A stretch of 64,000 bases of DNA, taken from assembly GCA_900116485.1 (NCBI GenBank), contig FPAX01000004.1:1-64000 (forward strand). The letters are read 5' to 3'. This document shows positions 1 to 8,206 of the stretch, in pieces. The DNA is from Selenomonas sp. GACV-9 (lineage in GTDB: Bacteria; Bacillota; Negativicutes; Selenomonadales; Selenomonadaceae). Every line of letters starts with the position of its first letter. The first letter of the stretch is position 1. Both the position numbers and the translations under genes were made by a program. The notes under the pieces are model-generated. The model saw only the letters and a list, made by a program, of their open reading frames with translations. It was not told the origin of the DNA and did no database searches.

Positions 1-1
1 A

Positions 2-109
2 ACTAAGTCCGTAGTTCTGGTCGTACGGTCCATTCAGCGGAAACAGAAAAAGTACTACCCCGTGAACCCCGAGCTGCGTACTATCAGGATTCCGTTCCGC
101 ACGCACTGA
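2..109 (+). CDS. 3' end of an unidentified gene (partial)
   Basis: Frame 2 is open from the window edge to a TGA at 107-109 and would encode the last 35 residues of a basic protein ending in RIPFRTH. It is too short to assign to a family. The following 230 bases hold only a promoter and leader, so this may simply be the tail of the previous gene. It could also be a chance open frame. Confidence 0.3.
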   Translation, partial: TKSVVLVVRSIQRKQKKYYPVNPELRTIRIPFRTH

Positions 110-197
110 CAGACAAACTGCAATTTATTATATTGTAGGAATCGTACATCACTGCAATCATAGAATAAACTGAAAATTACTACTTTTATAAAACATA

Positions 198-225
198 TTG
201 CATTATCTACAAAACACGCTATAAT
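198..225 (+). promoter_or_regulatory. Sigma-70 type promoter
   Basis: TTGCAT (198-203) and TATAAT (220-225) are separated by 16 bases. Transcription would start near 232, giving a leader of about 108 nt to the kinase-like gene at 340. The leader carries an inverted repeat (GAAATCGTTTTC at 236-247 against AAAACGATTTC at 264-274). Confidence 0.6.
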
Positions 226-303
226 AATAGATAAAGAAATCGTTTTCTATTAGTTCATGCGAAAAAACGATTTCCGGGAACTTCCTATTTTTTTTGGAAA
301 GAC

Positions 304-318
304 TAGAAAACGTTTACA
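304..318 (+). promoter_or_regulatory. cre-like site just before the RBS
   Basis: TAGAAAACGTTTACA matches the Firmicutes catabolite-responsive element consensus at all but one position. It sits between the leader hairpin and the ribosome binding site (AGAGGAGG) of the gene at 340, where a bound CcpA-type regulator would act as a roadblock. This is a consensus match only; whether the organism has CcpA is not visible here. Confidence 0.35.
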
Positions 319-339
319 TGAACAGAGGAGGAATTTTCT

Positions 340-951
340 ATGAGTGATTATCCAGTGATTACGATCAGCCGCCAGTATGGTGCTGGTGGCCGTGAGCTGG
401 CCGGTATCCTGGCAGAAAAGCTTGGGCTCAAGCTTTATGATCGGCAGATCGTCCATATCGCAGCGGCCAAGCTCGGTATCGACGACCTCAGCGAGGAAGA
501 GCTCTTGGAGATGGAGAACAATGTCAAGCCGTTGTCCATGAGCTTTATCCCGTTCCATTCCTTTGGCACGCATATGGGGGAAAGCAGTCAGGGAATGTTC
601 TTGTCGGAGTCGGCGGCTATCCGCAAGATAGCCAAAGACGGTCCGTGTATTTTCTTGGGCCGCAGCGCTGATTATGTCCTGCGTAAAAATGATAACGTTT
701 TCTCTATTTTCGTCTGTGCCGATGACGAGTATCGGGAGGAACGTGGCAAGACGGTCTATGGCGGCAAATCGCTCAAGGAACTTGACCGCGAGGATGCCAA
801 GCGTGCGCGTTACTACAACTATTATACGGGGCGTACCTGGGGAGAAGGTCAGAACTATGATGTAGTTGTCAATACGAGCCATGATTCATTGGATGCTATT
901 GCGGATGGCCTGATCACGTATATGTGTGCGGCCAAGGGGATCCAGCAATAA
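340..951 (+). CDS. Cytidylate kinase-like family protein
   Basis: 203 residues. The N-terminus ITISRQYGAGGRELAGILAE is typical of the cytidylate-kinase-like family (Pfam Cytidylate_kin2), with the glycine-rich phosphate-binding loop at about residues 13-20, followed by the LYDRQI segment and later an FLGRSADYVL segment. The family is related to CMP kinase, but most members have unknown substrates and often sit beside transporters. The start is supported by AGAGGAGG upstream. It lies 60 bases before the sugar symporter and is probably co-transcribed with it. The exact nucleotide or sugar substrate is not deducible. Confidence 0.85.
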   Translation: MSDYPVITISRQYGAGGRELAGILAEKLGLKLYDRQIVHIAAAKLGIDDLSEEELLEMENNVKPLSMSFIPFHSFGTHMGESSQGMFLSESAAIRKIAKDGPCIFLGRSADYVLRKNDNVFSIFVCADDEYREERGKTVYGGKSLKELDREDAKRARYYNYYTGRTWGEGQNYDVVVNTSHDSLDAIADGLITYMCAAKGIQQ

Positions 952-1011
952 TCAATCATCATAACGGATTTGTTTTTTGTCAGAAAAACTATCAATGGGG
1001 GGCATTTCCTT

Positions 1012-2433
1012 ATGTCAGAGAAAAAAAGCAGTATGTGGCCACGCATTGCTTATGCCTGCGGAACCTTTGGCCATGATGTGTTCTATGCCATGCTGGGCAC
1101 GTACTTCATGATTTTCGTCACGAGCAACCTGTTCCGTTCGGAGGATGCGACGCGCGATGCCTATATGATCGGTATTGTCACGACGATAATCCTCGTGCTG
1201 CGCATCGCGGAGCTCTTTATCGATCCGTTCATCGGCAACATCATCGATAAGACCAAGACGCGCTGGGGAAGATTCAAGCCATGGGTTCTCGTCGGTGCAT
1301 TTGTCGCCGCTATCACGCTGGCATTGCTGTTTACGGACATGGGCGGTCTGGCTGTCACGAATCCGACGCTCTATCTTATCGTTTTCGCTATCGTCTATTT
1401 CATCATGGATGTATTCTACTCGGCCAAGGATGTCGCTATCTGGTCGATGATCCCGGCCCTGTCCTTTGACTCGCATGAGCGTGAGATCACGGCGACGATT
1501 GCCCGTATCGGTTCGGTATTCGGCGGTCAGCTCATCACGGTCATCGTCATGCCGGTTGTCCTTTATTTCTCGCTGAACCAGAATGGCGGCGCCGGCGATC
1601 CGACGGGTTGGTTGGCCTTTGCCTGCATCGGCGGCGGCATCGCAACTCTCGGTGCCATCATCCTGGGCCTGGGTACGAAGGAGCAGGAGTCGGCGCTGCG
1701 TGAGAACAAGACGGATACGTCGGCTAAGGATGTATTCAAAGTCCTGACTCAGAACGACCAGCTGCTGTGGATGGCAGTTGCTTATCTTGTCTTTGGCCTT
1801 GGCCAGAATATCGTCAACAACTTCAACCTGTACTACTTTATCTATGTTATCGGCGATGCAACGAAATTCTCGATTCTCGGTATCATCAATGTCGTCATCG
1901 GCCTGCTGGCTGTGGCGCTGTTCCCGGTGCTGACGACGATGTTCAGCCGCCGTAAGCTGTTCCTGTCCTCGATTGCCATCATGGTGGCAGCTCTGGCTAT
2001 CTATTTCATGGCAGGTACGAATGTCACCATGGCCCTCATCGGCGCTGGCCTGTTTGCCCTGCCGCAGCCGCTGATCTTCCTGGTCGTCCTCATGACGATT
2101 ACGGACTCGGTTGAGTATGGCCAGCTCAAGCTCGGCCATCGTGATGAGGCAGTCTGCCTCTGCGTGCGTCCGCTCATCGATAAACTTGCCGGCGCTGTCA
2201 CCAGCGGCATCATCGGCATGACGGCCATCTGGGTCGGCATGACGGGCAATGCCACGGCTGCGGATATCTCGGCGCCGAATCTGCTCAAGTTCCAGCTCAT
2301 CATGTTTGCGGCACCAGTCGTGCTGCTGATCCTGGCTACCTTCATCTATCGCGCTAAGGTCACGCTGACCGAAAGCGAGCATGCGCGTATCGTCGAGGAG
2401 CTCGAGGAGCGCTGGGAAGAGATTCATGTTTAA
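1012..2433 (+). CDS. GPH-family sugar:cation symporter (MFS)
   Basis: 473 residues from the ATG at 1012 (MSEKKSSMW). An in-frame start 42 bases upstream would add residues not seen in the family and lacks a ribosome binding site. The protein is predicted to have about 12 membrane segments. DPFIGNIIDKTKTRWGRFKPW is the signature loop between helices 2 and 3 of glycoside-pentoside-hexuronide symporters such as MelB, LacS and GusB, and DSVEYGQLKLGHRDEAV is the late cytoplasmic loop of the same family. These carriers import galactosides, pentosides or hexuronides with H+ or Na+. No glycosidase lies nearby, so the substrate is open. Confidence 0.88.
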   Translation: MSEKKSSMWPRIAYACGTFGHDVFYAMLGTYFMIFVTSNLFRSEDATRDAYMIGIVTTIILVLRIAELFIDPFIGNIIDKTKTRWGRFKPWVLVGAFVAAITLALLFTDMGGLAVTNPTLYLIVFAIVYFIMDVFYSAKDVAIWSMIPALSFDSHEREITATIARIGSVFGGQLITVIVMPVVLYFSLNQNGGAGDPTGWLAFACIGGGIATLGAIILGLGTKEQESALRENKTDTSAKDVFKVLTQNDQLLWMAVAYLVFGLGQNIVNNFNLYYFIYVIGDATKFSILGIINVVIGLLAVALFPVLTTMFSRRKLFLSSIAIMVAALAIYFMAGTNVTMALIGAGLFALPQPLIFLVVLMTITDSVEYGQLKLGHRDEAVCLCVRPLIDKLAGAVTSGIIGMTAIWVGMTGNATAADISAPNLLKFQLIMFAAPVVLLILATFIYRAKVTLTESEHARIVEELEERWEEIHV

Positions 2434-2485
2434 GTTTCCCCTGAGAAATCCCCAAGATTCTCATACCCTATAACCTAAGTTAAGG

Positions 2486-2525
2486 AAGAACCCCGAAAAG
2501 GTGTTTGCTTTTTCGGGGTTCTTTC
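2486..2525 (+). terminator. Rho-independent terminator
   Basis: A 14-bp stem (AAGAACCCCGAAAA, 2486-2499, with TTTTCGGGGTTCTT, 2510-2523) closes a 10-nt loop. It ends the kinase-symporter unit and lies immediately before dinB. Confidence 0.85.
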
Positions 2526-2567
2526 TATATAATGAAGGCACGAAGAGAAATGAGAGGAGGATGGCTT

Positions 2568-3731
2568 GTGGAACGGTTGGTCATGCATGTGGATATGGAT
2601 GCGTTCTTTGCGTCGGTGGAACAGAACGATCATACTGAGTATCGCGGCAAACCGCTGATTGTCGGCGGCCTTGCGGGCCGTGGCGTGGTGTCGACCTGCT
2701 CCTATGAGGCCCGTCGGTTCGGCGTCCATTCGGCGATGCCGATGGTGCGCGCCCAGCAGCTCTGCCCGCAGGGCATCTTCCTTACGGGCAATTACCAGCG
2801 CTATGCGGAGGTATCAGCGGCCATCTTTGCGATATTTGCCCGCTACTCGCCAGTCATCGAGCCGCTGTCGATCGATGAGGCTTTCCTCGACCTCACCGGC
2901 ATGGAGCGCATCATGGGGACGCCGCTAAGCTATGCGAAAAAGCTCAAGGCGGAAATCAAGGCGAAGACAGGCATCGTGGCTTCGGTGGGCATCGCACCGA
3001 ACAAGTTCCTGGCTAAATTGGCTTCAGACCTCGATAAGCCTGATGGCCTTGTCATCATCACCAAGGAGACCATCAGGCAGGTTCTCGACCCCTTGCCGGT
3101 GGGGCGCATCTGGGGCGTGGGCCGCAAAATGAATGCGCAGCTGGAGCAGCTGGGTATCCGCACGATCGGGGATCTCTATGGCACCGATTACGACAAGCTG
3201 TATCATCACTTCGGTGAGCATACGGCGCGTCATCTCTATGAACTGGCCCGCGGGCGGGACAATCGCAGTGTAGCGCCCCGTGAGCGGGCCAAGTCCATCG
3301 GTAAAGAGGTGACCTTCACCGAGGATCTCCAATGCGCAGAAGATGCGGAGCGCGTGCTGCTGGACCTTTCCTGCAAGGTGGGCTGGCGCCTGCGCAAGGC
3401 TGGCGAGAAAGCGCGGACAATTCAGCTCAAGCTGCGGCTCTCACAGGGATTCAAGACATATACGCGCAGCCGCACATTGCCTGAGGCAACCTGCTATGAT
3501 GAGGAAATCTATCATACGGCCTGCAGCCTTTTCCGCGAGTTGCGGATCTTCCGCGGCATCCGCCTGCTCGGTGTCAGCGCCGGAGGCTTTGACGATGGTG
3601 CTGAGCTCAATCTGTTCCACGACGAGGCCAAGAAGGAGAATCTCTATGCGGCCATCGACAAGATCCGGGCGAAGTTTGGCGAAGGGGGCATTACGAAGGC
3701 CCAGCTGCTGCGGAAGGATAAACAAAAATAA
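2568..3731 (+). CDS. dinB: DNA polymerase IV (Y-family)
   Basis: 387 residues from the GTG at 2568, seven bases after GAGAGGAGG. The longest open frame begins inside the upstream terminator and is unlikely to be used. The protein starts with the metal-binding HVDMDAFFASVEQ, carries the catalytic PLSIDEAFLDLTG, a helix-hairpin-helix region (GRIWGVGRKMNAQLEQLGI) and a C-terminal little-finger domain. It is an error-prone translesion polymerase in the cytoplasm. It stands alone, flanked by terminators. No LexA box was recognised upstream. Confidence 0.93.
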   Translation: MERLVMHVDMDAFFASVEQNDHTEYRGKPLIVGGLAGRGVVSTCSYEARRFGVHSAMPMVRAQQLCPQGIFLTGNYQRYAEVSAAIFAIFARYSPVIEPLSIDEAFLDLTGMERIMGTPLSYAKKLKAEIKAKTGIVASVGIAPNKFLAKLASDLDKPDGLVIITKETIRQVLDPLPVGRIWGVGRKMNAQLEQLGIRTIGDLYGTDYDKLYHHFGEHTARHLYELARGRDNRSVAPRERAKSIGKEVTFTEDLQCAEDAERVLLDLSCKVGWRLRKAGEKARTIQLKLRLSQGFKTYTRSRTLPEATCYDEEIYHTACSLFRELRIFRGIRLLGVSAGGFDDGAELNLFHDEAKKENLYAAIDKIRAKFGEGGITKAQLLRKDKQK

Positions 3732-3794
3732 TTACTATAAATATGTTCTATAAGAGAGTGACAAAAATCATAAGCATTTTGGCAGTTTTTCGTG

Positions 3795-3910
3795 TATAAT
3801 AATAGTAAGTGAAAAAATATCGACTCCGAGCGAAAATATCTAAGGCATGAGCAGATACGCTATGATATTTAGCCGGGGCCCCGGGGGAAACGCCGGGACC
3901 TTCCTGATTT
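3795..3910 (+). promoter_or_regulatory. Moco (molybdenum cofactor) riboswitch aptamer with promoter -10
   Basis: A TATAAT at 3795-3800 is followed by a structured leader beginning ACTCCGAGC and containing AGCCGGGGCC, the loop GGGGGAAACGCC and ACCTTCC. These are in the order expected for the Moco/Tuco RNA motif (Rfam RF01055). It precedes a molybdopterin biosynthesis operon, which is the family's normal context. Identification rests on recalled consensus and context; a covariance search would confirm it. A good -35 box was not found. Confidence 0.75.
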
Positions 3911-3941
3911 GAAAAGGAGTTCTAGGCTGCATGACAGGTGG

Positions 3942-3973
3942 AGACTATCCTTTTCGTAGGGATAGTCTTTTTT
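3942..3973 (+). terminator. Riboswitch expression platform: terminator
   Basis: AGACTATCC (3942-3950) pairs with GGATAGTCT (3960-3968) and runs into six T residues, 40 bases before the first Moco gene. GAAAAGGA at 3911-3918, directly after the aptamer, is complementary to TCCTTTTC at 3948-3955, which overlaps the left arm and loop. The two pairings exclude each other, as expected of an antiterminator/terminator switch. Confidence 0.8.
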
Positions 3974-4014
3974 GTTTCGGGATTTCTGGTGGATATGATA
4001 GGAGAGTAAGCCAT

Positions 4015-5046
4015 ATGAAGGAAATGAAAACCGTAGATGCTGTGGGACAGATCCTCTGCCATGATATCACGCAGATCATCAAAGGTGTGACGAAAGATGC
4101 TGTATTCCGCAAGGGGCATGTGATTACGGAGGAAGATATCCCGGTGCTGTTGTCCGTGGGCAAGGATCATATCTATGTCTGGGAAAACGATGACACCGTC
4201 CTGCATGAGAATGATGCGGCCGAAATCCTGCGGCAGCTCTGCCAGAATGAGTACATGACGGCCTCGGAGCCCAAAGAGGGCAAGATTGAGCTCACGGCAA
4301 CTGTTGACGGCGTCTTCCAGGTTGACGAGTCAAGGTTTGACGATGTCAACGAGCTTGACGATGTGACGATAGCCACGCTGCCCCAGAACATGCCGGTAAA
4401 GGCGGGCCAGAAACTGGCGGGCATGCGCGTGATCCCGCTGGTCATCAAGAAGGACAAGATGGAGCAGGTCAAGAAAGTGGCTGGCGATAAGCCGCTCCTA
4501 CGACTGCGCCCCTATCAGAAGGACATCAAGGTCGGCGTGGTGACGACGGGCACCGAGGTCTTCCTGGGCCGCATCGAGGACACCTTTACGCCGGTCATTG
4601 CGGGCAAGCTCAAACCCTTTGGCCTGAAGATCGACGAGCACCGCATCACCGATGATGTGACGGAGCATACCCGGGATGCTATCCGTGAGCTCGTGGATCT
4701 TGGCATGGATATGATCATCTGCACGGGGGGCATGAGCGTCGATCCCGATGACCGCACGCCAGCGGCCATCCGCGATGCTGGTGCCGATATCATCACCTAC
4801 GGTGCACCGGTACTGCCGGGCGCTATGTTTCTGCTGAGTTATTTGGAGTATGAAGGCAGAACCATTCCCGTTATGGGGTTGCCGGGCTGCGTCATGTATG
4901 CGGCCCGTACGGTGTTTGACCTCATATTGCCGCGAGTCATGACTGGCGAGCGCTTGACCCGCCGTGAGATTCGTCATTTTGGTATTGGTGGTCTCTGCAT
5001 GAACTGCAAGACCTGTCATTTCCCGGTTTGCGGGTTCCAACACTAA
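4015..5046 (+). CDS. Molybdopterin-binding protein, MoeA/MogA-like, with C-terminal cysteine motif
   Basis: 343 residues from the ATG at 4015, preceded by AGGAGAG. Upstream in-frame codons lie in the riboswitch terminator. The second half has a MoCF-biosynthesis (MogA/MoeA) fold: GVVTTGTEVFLGRIED, then ICTGGMSVDPDDRTPAAI and MGLPGCVMYAARTVFD. The C-terminus CMNCKTCHFPVC suggests a metal or cofactor site. Such proteins are common in Moco operons of Clostridia and Negativicutes but their exact reaction is unsettled. It is first in the riboswitch-controlled operon, 12 bases before moeA. Confidence 0.85.
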   Translation: MKEMKTVDAVGQILCHDITQIIKGVTKDAVFRKGHVITEEDIPVLLSVGKDHIYVWENDDTVLHENDAAEILRQLCQNEYMTASEPKEGKIELTATVDGVFQVDESRFDDVNELDDVTIATLPQNMPVKAGQKLAGMRVIPLVIKKDKMEQVKKVAGDKPLLRLRPYQKDIKVGVVTTGTEVFLGRIEDTFTPVIAGKLKPFGLKIDEHRITDDVTEHTRDAIRELVDLGMDMIICTGGMSVDPDDRTPAAIRDAGADIITYGAPVLPGAMFLLSYLEYEGRTIPVMGLPGCVMYAARTVFDLILPRVMTGERLTRREIRHFGIGGLCMNCKTCHFPVCGFQH

Positions 5047-5058
5047 GGAGGGAGTACG

Positions 5059-6258
5059 ATGCAGGATATTTCTCTGGAAAAAGCCATAGATATGCTGTTG
5101 GCCCAGGTTGACAGGGTCCGTGAGGCTGAGGAGGTTCCCTTGATGGAGGCCTTGGGCCGCCAGCTGGCCGAGGATTACATCGCACCTTTCGACAATCCAC
5201 CCTTTGACCGGTCACCACTTGACGGCTATACCTTTGCGGCCCAGGCGACGGCTGGGGCGGATAAAGATCATCCGGCCCGCCTGACCATCATCGGCGAGGA
5301 ATGCGCCGGCCAGTATTTTGACCAGTCAGTGCCTGTTGGCTCTGCGGTGCGCATCATGACGGGCGGGGCGATTCCCGCTGGCTGCGACTGTGTCGTGCGG
5401 CAGGAAGAGGTCACGGTCACTGGCGATACGCTCTGCGTGCCGTATGAACTTCATCATCATGAGAACTACTGCTTTGCTGGCGAGGATATCCGCAAGGGAA
5501 CATTGCTGGCCAAGGCGGGGACGCGGCTTACGGCAGCGCATCTCGGAGCGTTTGCCAGCATGGGCTTGGCGGCGGTCAAGGTCATCCGCAAGGTGCGCGT
5601 AGCCATTGCGAGCACGGGGGACGAGCTCCTGCAGCCAGGAGACCCCTTGGCACCGGGCAAGATCTATAACAGCAACCTCTACAGCCTCAGCGGCAGATTG
5701 CGCGAGCTGGGCTTTGAACCCGAGGTGCTCGGCATCCTGCCTGACGATGTCGATGCGGCTGCTGCTGAGATTGCCAAATGGCAGGACAAGGTCGATCTGT
5801 TCCTGACGACTGGCGGTGTGTCCGTGGGCAAGAAGGATATCATGCACGGTGTTGTCGATAAGATTGGCAAGCGTCTTTTCTGGCGCGTCTGCATGAAACC
5901 AGGCGGCCCGTCGATTGCCTATACCTTTGGCAAGACGCTCGGCATTGCGCTTTCGGGCAATCCCTTTGCGGCCTATGCGACCTTTGAGCTCATCGCGCGG
6001 CCTGTGCTCGTGGAACTGAGCGGCGAACAGGATCTTGCCGTGCGACATGGGCAGGCGGTGCTTACCGATGCCTTCCCGAAGGCCAGCAAGGGGCGCCGTT
6101 TCATCCGCGCCTATCATGAGAATGGCAAGGTGCGTCTGCCCCAGCAGCATGCCTCGGGCAGCTTGTTCTCGGTGGTGGGCTGCAATGCCTTTGTCGCGAT
6201 TCCGGCGGGCACCGATCCGCTGCCGGCAGGGACGAAGGTCGATATCATCTTGTTGTGA
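5059..6258 (+). CDS. moeA: Molybdopterin molybdenumtransferase
   Basis: 399 residues, the usual length for MoeA. It contains the family hallmarks NPPFDRSPLDGYTF near residue 50, VRIMTGGAIPAGCDCVVRQE near 95-115, STGDEL near 190, the MoCF core LFLTTGGVSVGKKD near 255, and KPGGPSIAYTFG followed by ALSGNPFAAY. The enzyme inserts molybdate into adenylylated molybdopterin in the cytoplasm. GGAGGG precedes the start. It lies between the MoeA-like gene and moaA in one operon. Confidence 0.95.
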   Translation: MQDISLEKAIDMLLAQVDRVREAEEVPLMEALGRQLAEDYIAPFDNPPFDRSPLDGYTFAAQATAGADKDHPARLTIIGEECAGQYFDQSVPVGSAVRIMTGGAIPAGCDCVVRQEEVTVTGDTLCVPYELHHHENYCFAGEDIRKGTLLAKAGTRLTAAHLGAFASMGLAAVKVIRKVRVAIASTGDELLQPGDPLAPGKIYNSNLYSLSGRLRELGFEPEVLGILPDDVDAAAAEIAKWQDKVDLFLTTGGVSVGKKDIMHGVVDKIGKRLFWRVCMKPGGPSIAYTFGKTLGIALSGNPFAAYATFELIARPVLVELSGEQDLAVRHGQAVLTDAFPKASKGRRFIRAYHENGKVRLPQQHASGSLFSVVGCNAFVAIPAGTDPLPAGTKVDIILL

Positions 6259-6267
6259 GTACAGGCG

Positions 6268-7269
6268 GTGTTTTCGAGTATGATCGATCAGTATCAACGC
6301 AAAATCGAATATGTGCGCATCTCGCTGACGGATCGCTGCAACCTGCGCTGCCGCTACTGCATGCCTGAGGCTGGCATCGAAAAGCTGCACCATGAGGATA
6401 TCCTGACTTTTGCTGAGATCCTGCGCGTGGTGCAGGCCTTGGCAGCGCTTGGCGTGCGCAAGGTGCGGCTGACAGGCGGCGAGCCGCTGGTGCGCCGGGG
6501 GATTGTTGACCTTGTGAGGGCTATCCGCAGCGTGCCAGGCATTGAGCAGGTGGTGCTGACGACCAATGGCGTCCTGCTCGACGAGCTGGCCGGGCCGCTG
6601 GTGGCGGCGGGACTAAGCGGTGTCAATATCAGCCTTGATACGCTGCGCCCGGATGTCTTTGCCGAGATCACGCGGCGGCCGCTCTTTGAGCGGGTAGAAA
6701 AAGGCATCGAAAGCTTGCAGGCCCTGGGCCTTACGGATATCAAGTTCAACTGCGTGCCGATTGCCGGTGTCAATGAAGAAGAGATACCGGCCTTGGTGGG
6801 ACTGGCACGTGACCGGGCGGTCAAGGTGAGGTTCATCGAGCTCATGCCCATTGGCTGTGCCTATGAGGTCGGCTATAAGGGCGTAGCGATGGACAGGGTA
6901 CGCGCTCTTATCGAGCGCGCCTACGGGCCGCTGAAGGCCGCAGGCATAAAGGCAGGAGCCGTCAATGGCCCAGCCGTATACTATCGGCTTTCGGGCTTTA
7001 AGGGCGAGGTTGGTTTCATCGATGCGATGGAGCATAAATTCTGTGCCTCGTGCAACCGCGTGCGTTTGACGGCGGAAGGATTCTTGAAACTCTGCCTCAA
7101 TGCGAAGACGGGGATCGATATCCGCAAGCTATTGCGTGATGGCATCAGTGACGACAATCTGCGTCTGGCCGTTTATCATGCGATCTATCATAAACCCGAG
7201 GAGCATTTTTTCCTCGCTAAAGATAATGACGCCCGCGACAGCCGGGCTATGGTTCAAGTAGGAGGCTAA
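6268..7269 (+). CDS. moaA: GTP 3',8-cyclase (radical SAM)
   Basis: Up to 333 residues. LTDRCNLRCRYCMPE carries the CX3CX2C cluster that binds the SAM-cleaving 4Fe-4S centre. The C-terminal second cluster is CASCNRVRLTAEGFLKLCL, and the protein ends in the double glycine needed for activity (QVGG). It performs the first step of cofactor synthesis, from GTP to the cPMP precursor. The start may be GTG 6268 or ATG 6280; neither has a strong ribosome binding site, so translation may be coupled to moeA. No moaC, which acts next, is present in this cluster. Confidence 0.95.
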   Translation: MFSSMIDQYQRKIEYVRISLTDRCNLRCRYCMPEAGIEKLHHEDILTFAEILRVVQALAALGVRKVRLTGGEPLVRRGIVDLVRAIRSVPGIEQVVLTTNGVLLDELAGPLVAAGLSGVNISLDTLRPDVFAEITRRPLFERVEKGIESLQALGLTDIKFNCVPIAGVNEEEIPALVGLARDRAVKVRFIELMPIGCAYEVGYKGVAMDRVRALIERAYGPLKAAGIKAGAVNGPAVYYRLSGFKGEVGFIDAMEHKFCASCNRVRLTAEGFLKLCLNAKTGIDIRKLLRDGISDDNLRLAVYHAIYHKPEEHFFLAKDNDARDSRAMVQVGG

Positions 7270-7272
7270 TCA

Positions 7273-8205
7273 ATGGGAAAGATTCAGGCGCTTTGCGTCA
7301 GTGAGAAGAAGGGAACGTTGAAGGTACCAGTAGACACTGTCGTATTTGAGACAGAATGGGGCGTCGCTGGCGATGCTCATGCGGGCAAGTGGCATCGCCA
7401 GGTCAGTTTCCTGGGACTCAAGGAAATCGAGGATTTCCGCAAGCTTGGCGTTGATGTGAAGTTTGGCTCCTTTGGTGAAAATGTCGTGGCGGAAGGGTTC
7501 CGGTTCAAGGAACTGCCTGTCGGCACGCGGCTGCGCGCTGGCGAGGCTTGGTTTGAGATTACGCAGATCGGTAAGGAATGCCATAAGGGCTGTGCCATCC
7601 GCGAGCAGGTCGGTGATTGCATCATGCCCCGGGAGGGTGTCTTTGCCCGCGTCCTGCATGGCGGCCGCGTGACTGTCGGCGATGAGCTGGTGCTGGTGCC
7701 AGCTGGTGAAAAGCTGCCCCTGGATGCGGCCATCATCACGGCCAGCGACAAGGGCAGCCGCGGCGAGCGCGTCGATAAGAGCGGTCCGAAGGTCAAGGAA
7801 ATGCTGGAGGCAGCTGGCTATACGGTGGCCGAAATGACTATCCTGCCCGATGAGCAGACGGCCCTGGAAGATAAGATGAAGGAGTATGCTGCCCGCGGCA
7901 TCGGCCTTATCGTCACGACTGGCGGCACGGGCTTTTCGCCTCGGGATATCACGCCAGAGGCGACGCTTTCAGTCTGTGAGCGGCTGGCACCGGGAATCCC
8001 CGAGGCCATGCGGGCACTGTCGATGAAGGTCACGGCGCGGGCCATGCTGAGCCGCGCCCAGGCGGGTATCTGCCGCCGCAGCCTCATTGTCAATCTGCCG
8101 GGCAGCGCCAAAGCTGTGGAGGAGTGTTTGGGTTTCGTCCTGCCGCAGCTGCAGCATGGCATCGAGATCCTGCGCGGCGATGCAGGCGAGTGCGGACGGA
8201 AATGA
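7273..8205 (+). CDS. MOSC domain-MogA fusion protein
   Basis: 310 residues in two parts. Residues 1 to about 150 form a MOSC domain with the conserved cysteine in ITQIGKECHKGCAI, a sulfur-carrier domain found in Moco sulfurases. Residues about 155-305 form a MogA/MoaB domain (AAIITASDKGSRGERVDKSGP and LIVTTGGTGFSPRDITPEAT), the molybdopterin adenylyltransferase. Such fusions occur in anaerobic Firmicutes. It starts three bases after moaA and its stop is one base before the start of the mobAB fusion. Confidence 0.92.
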   Translation: MGKIQALCVSEKKGTLKVPVDTVVFETEWGVAGDAHAGKWHRQVSFLGLKEIEDFRKLGVDVKFGSFGENVVAEGFRFKELPVGTRLRAGEAWFEITQIGKECHKGCAIREQVGDCIMPREGVFARVLHGGRVTVGDELVLVPAGEKLPLDAAIITASDKGSRGERVDKSGPKVKEMLEAAGYTVAEMTILPDEQTALEDKMKEYAARGIGLIVTTGGTGFSPRDITPEATLSVCERLAPGIPEAMRALSMKVTARAMLSRAQAGICRRSLIVNLPGSAKAVEECLGFVLPQLQHGIEILRGDAGECGRK

Positions 8206-8206
8206 T

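Noticed and set aside
1015-2427. 470-codon open frame antisense to the GPH symporter gene
   Set aside because: No ribosome binding site, no family motif and a highly polar composition typical of antisense shadows.
2505-2567. Longer N-terminus for DNA polymerase IV
   Set aside because: The extra codons start inside the upstream terminator; GTG 2568 has an ideal ribosome binding site.
3931-4014. Longer N-terminus for the first Moco gene
   Set aside because: The codons read through the riboswitch terminator; ATG 4015 has AGGAGAG upstream and begins the conserved sequence.
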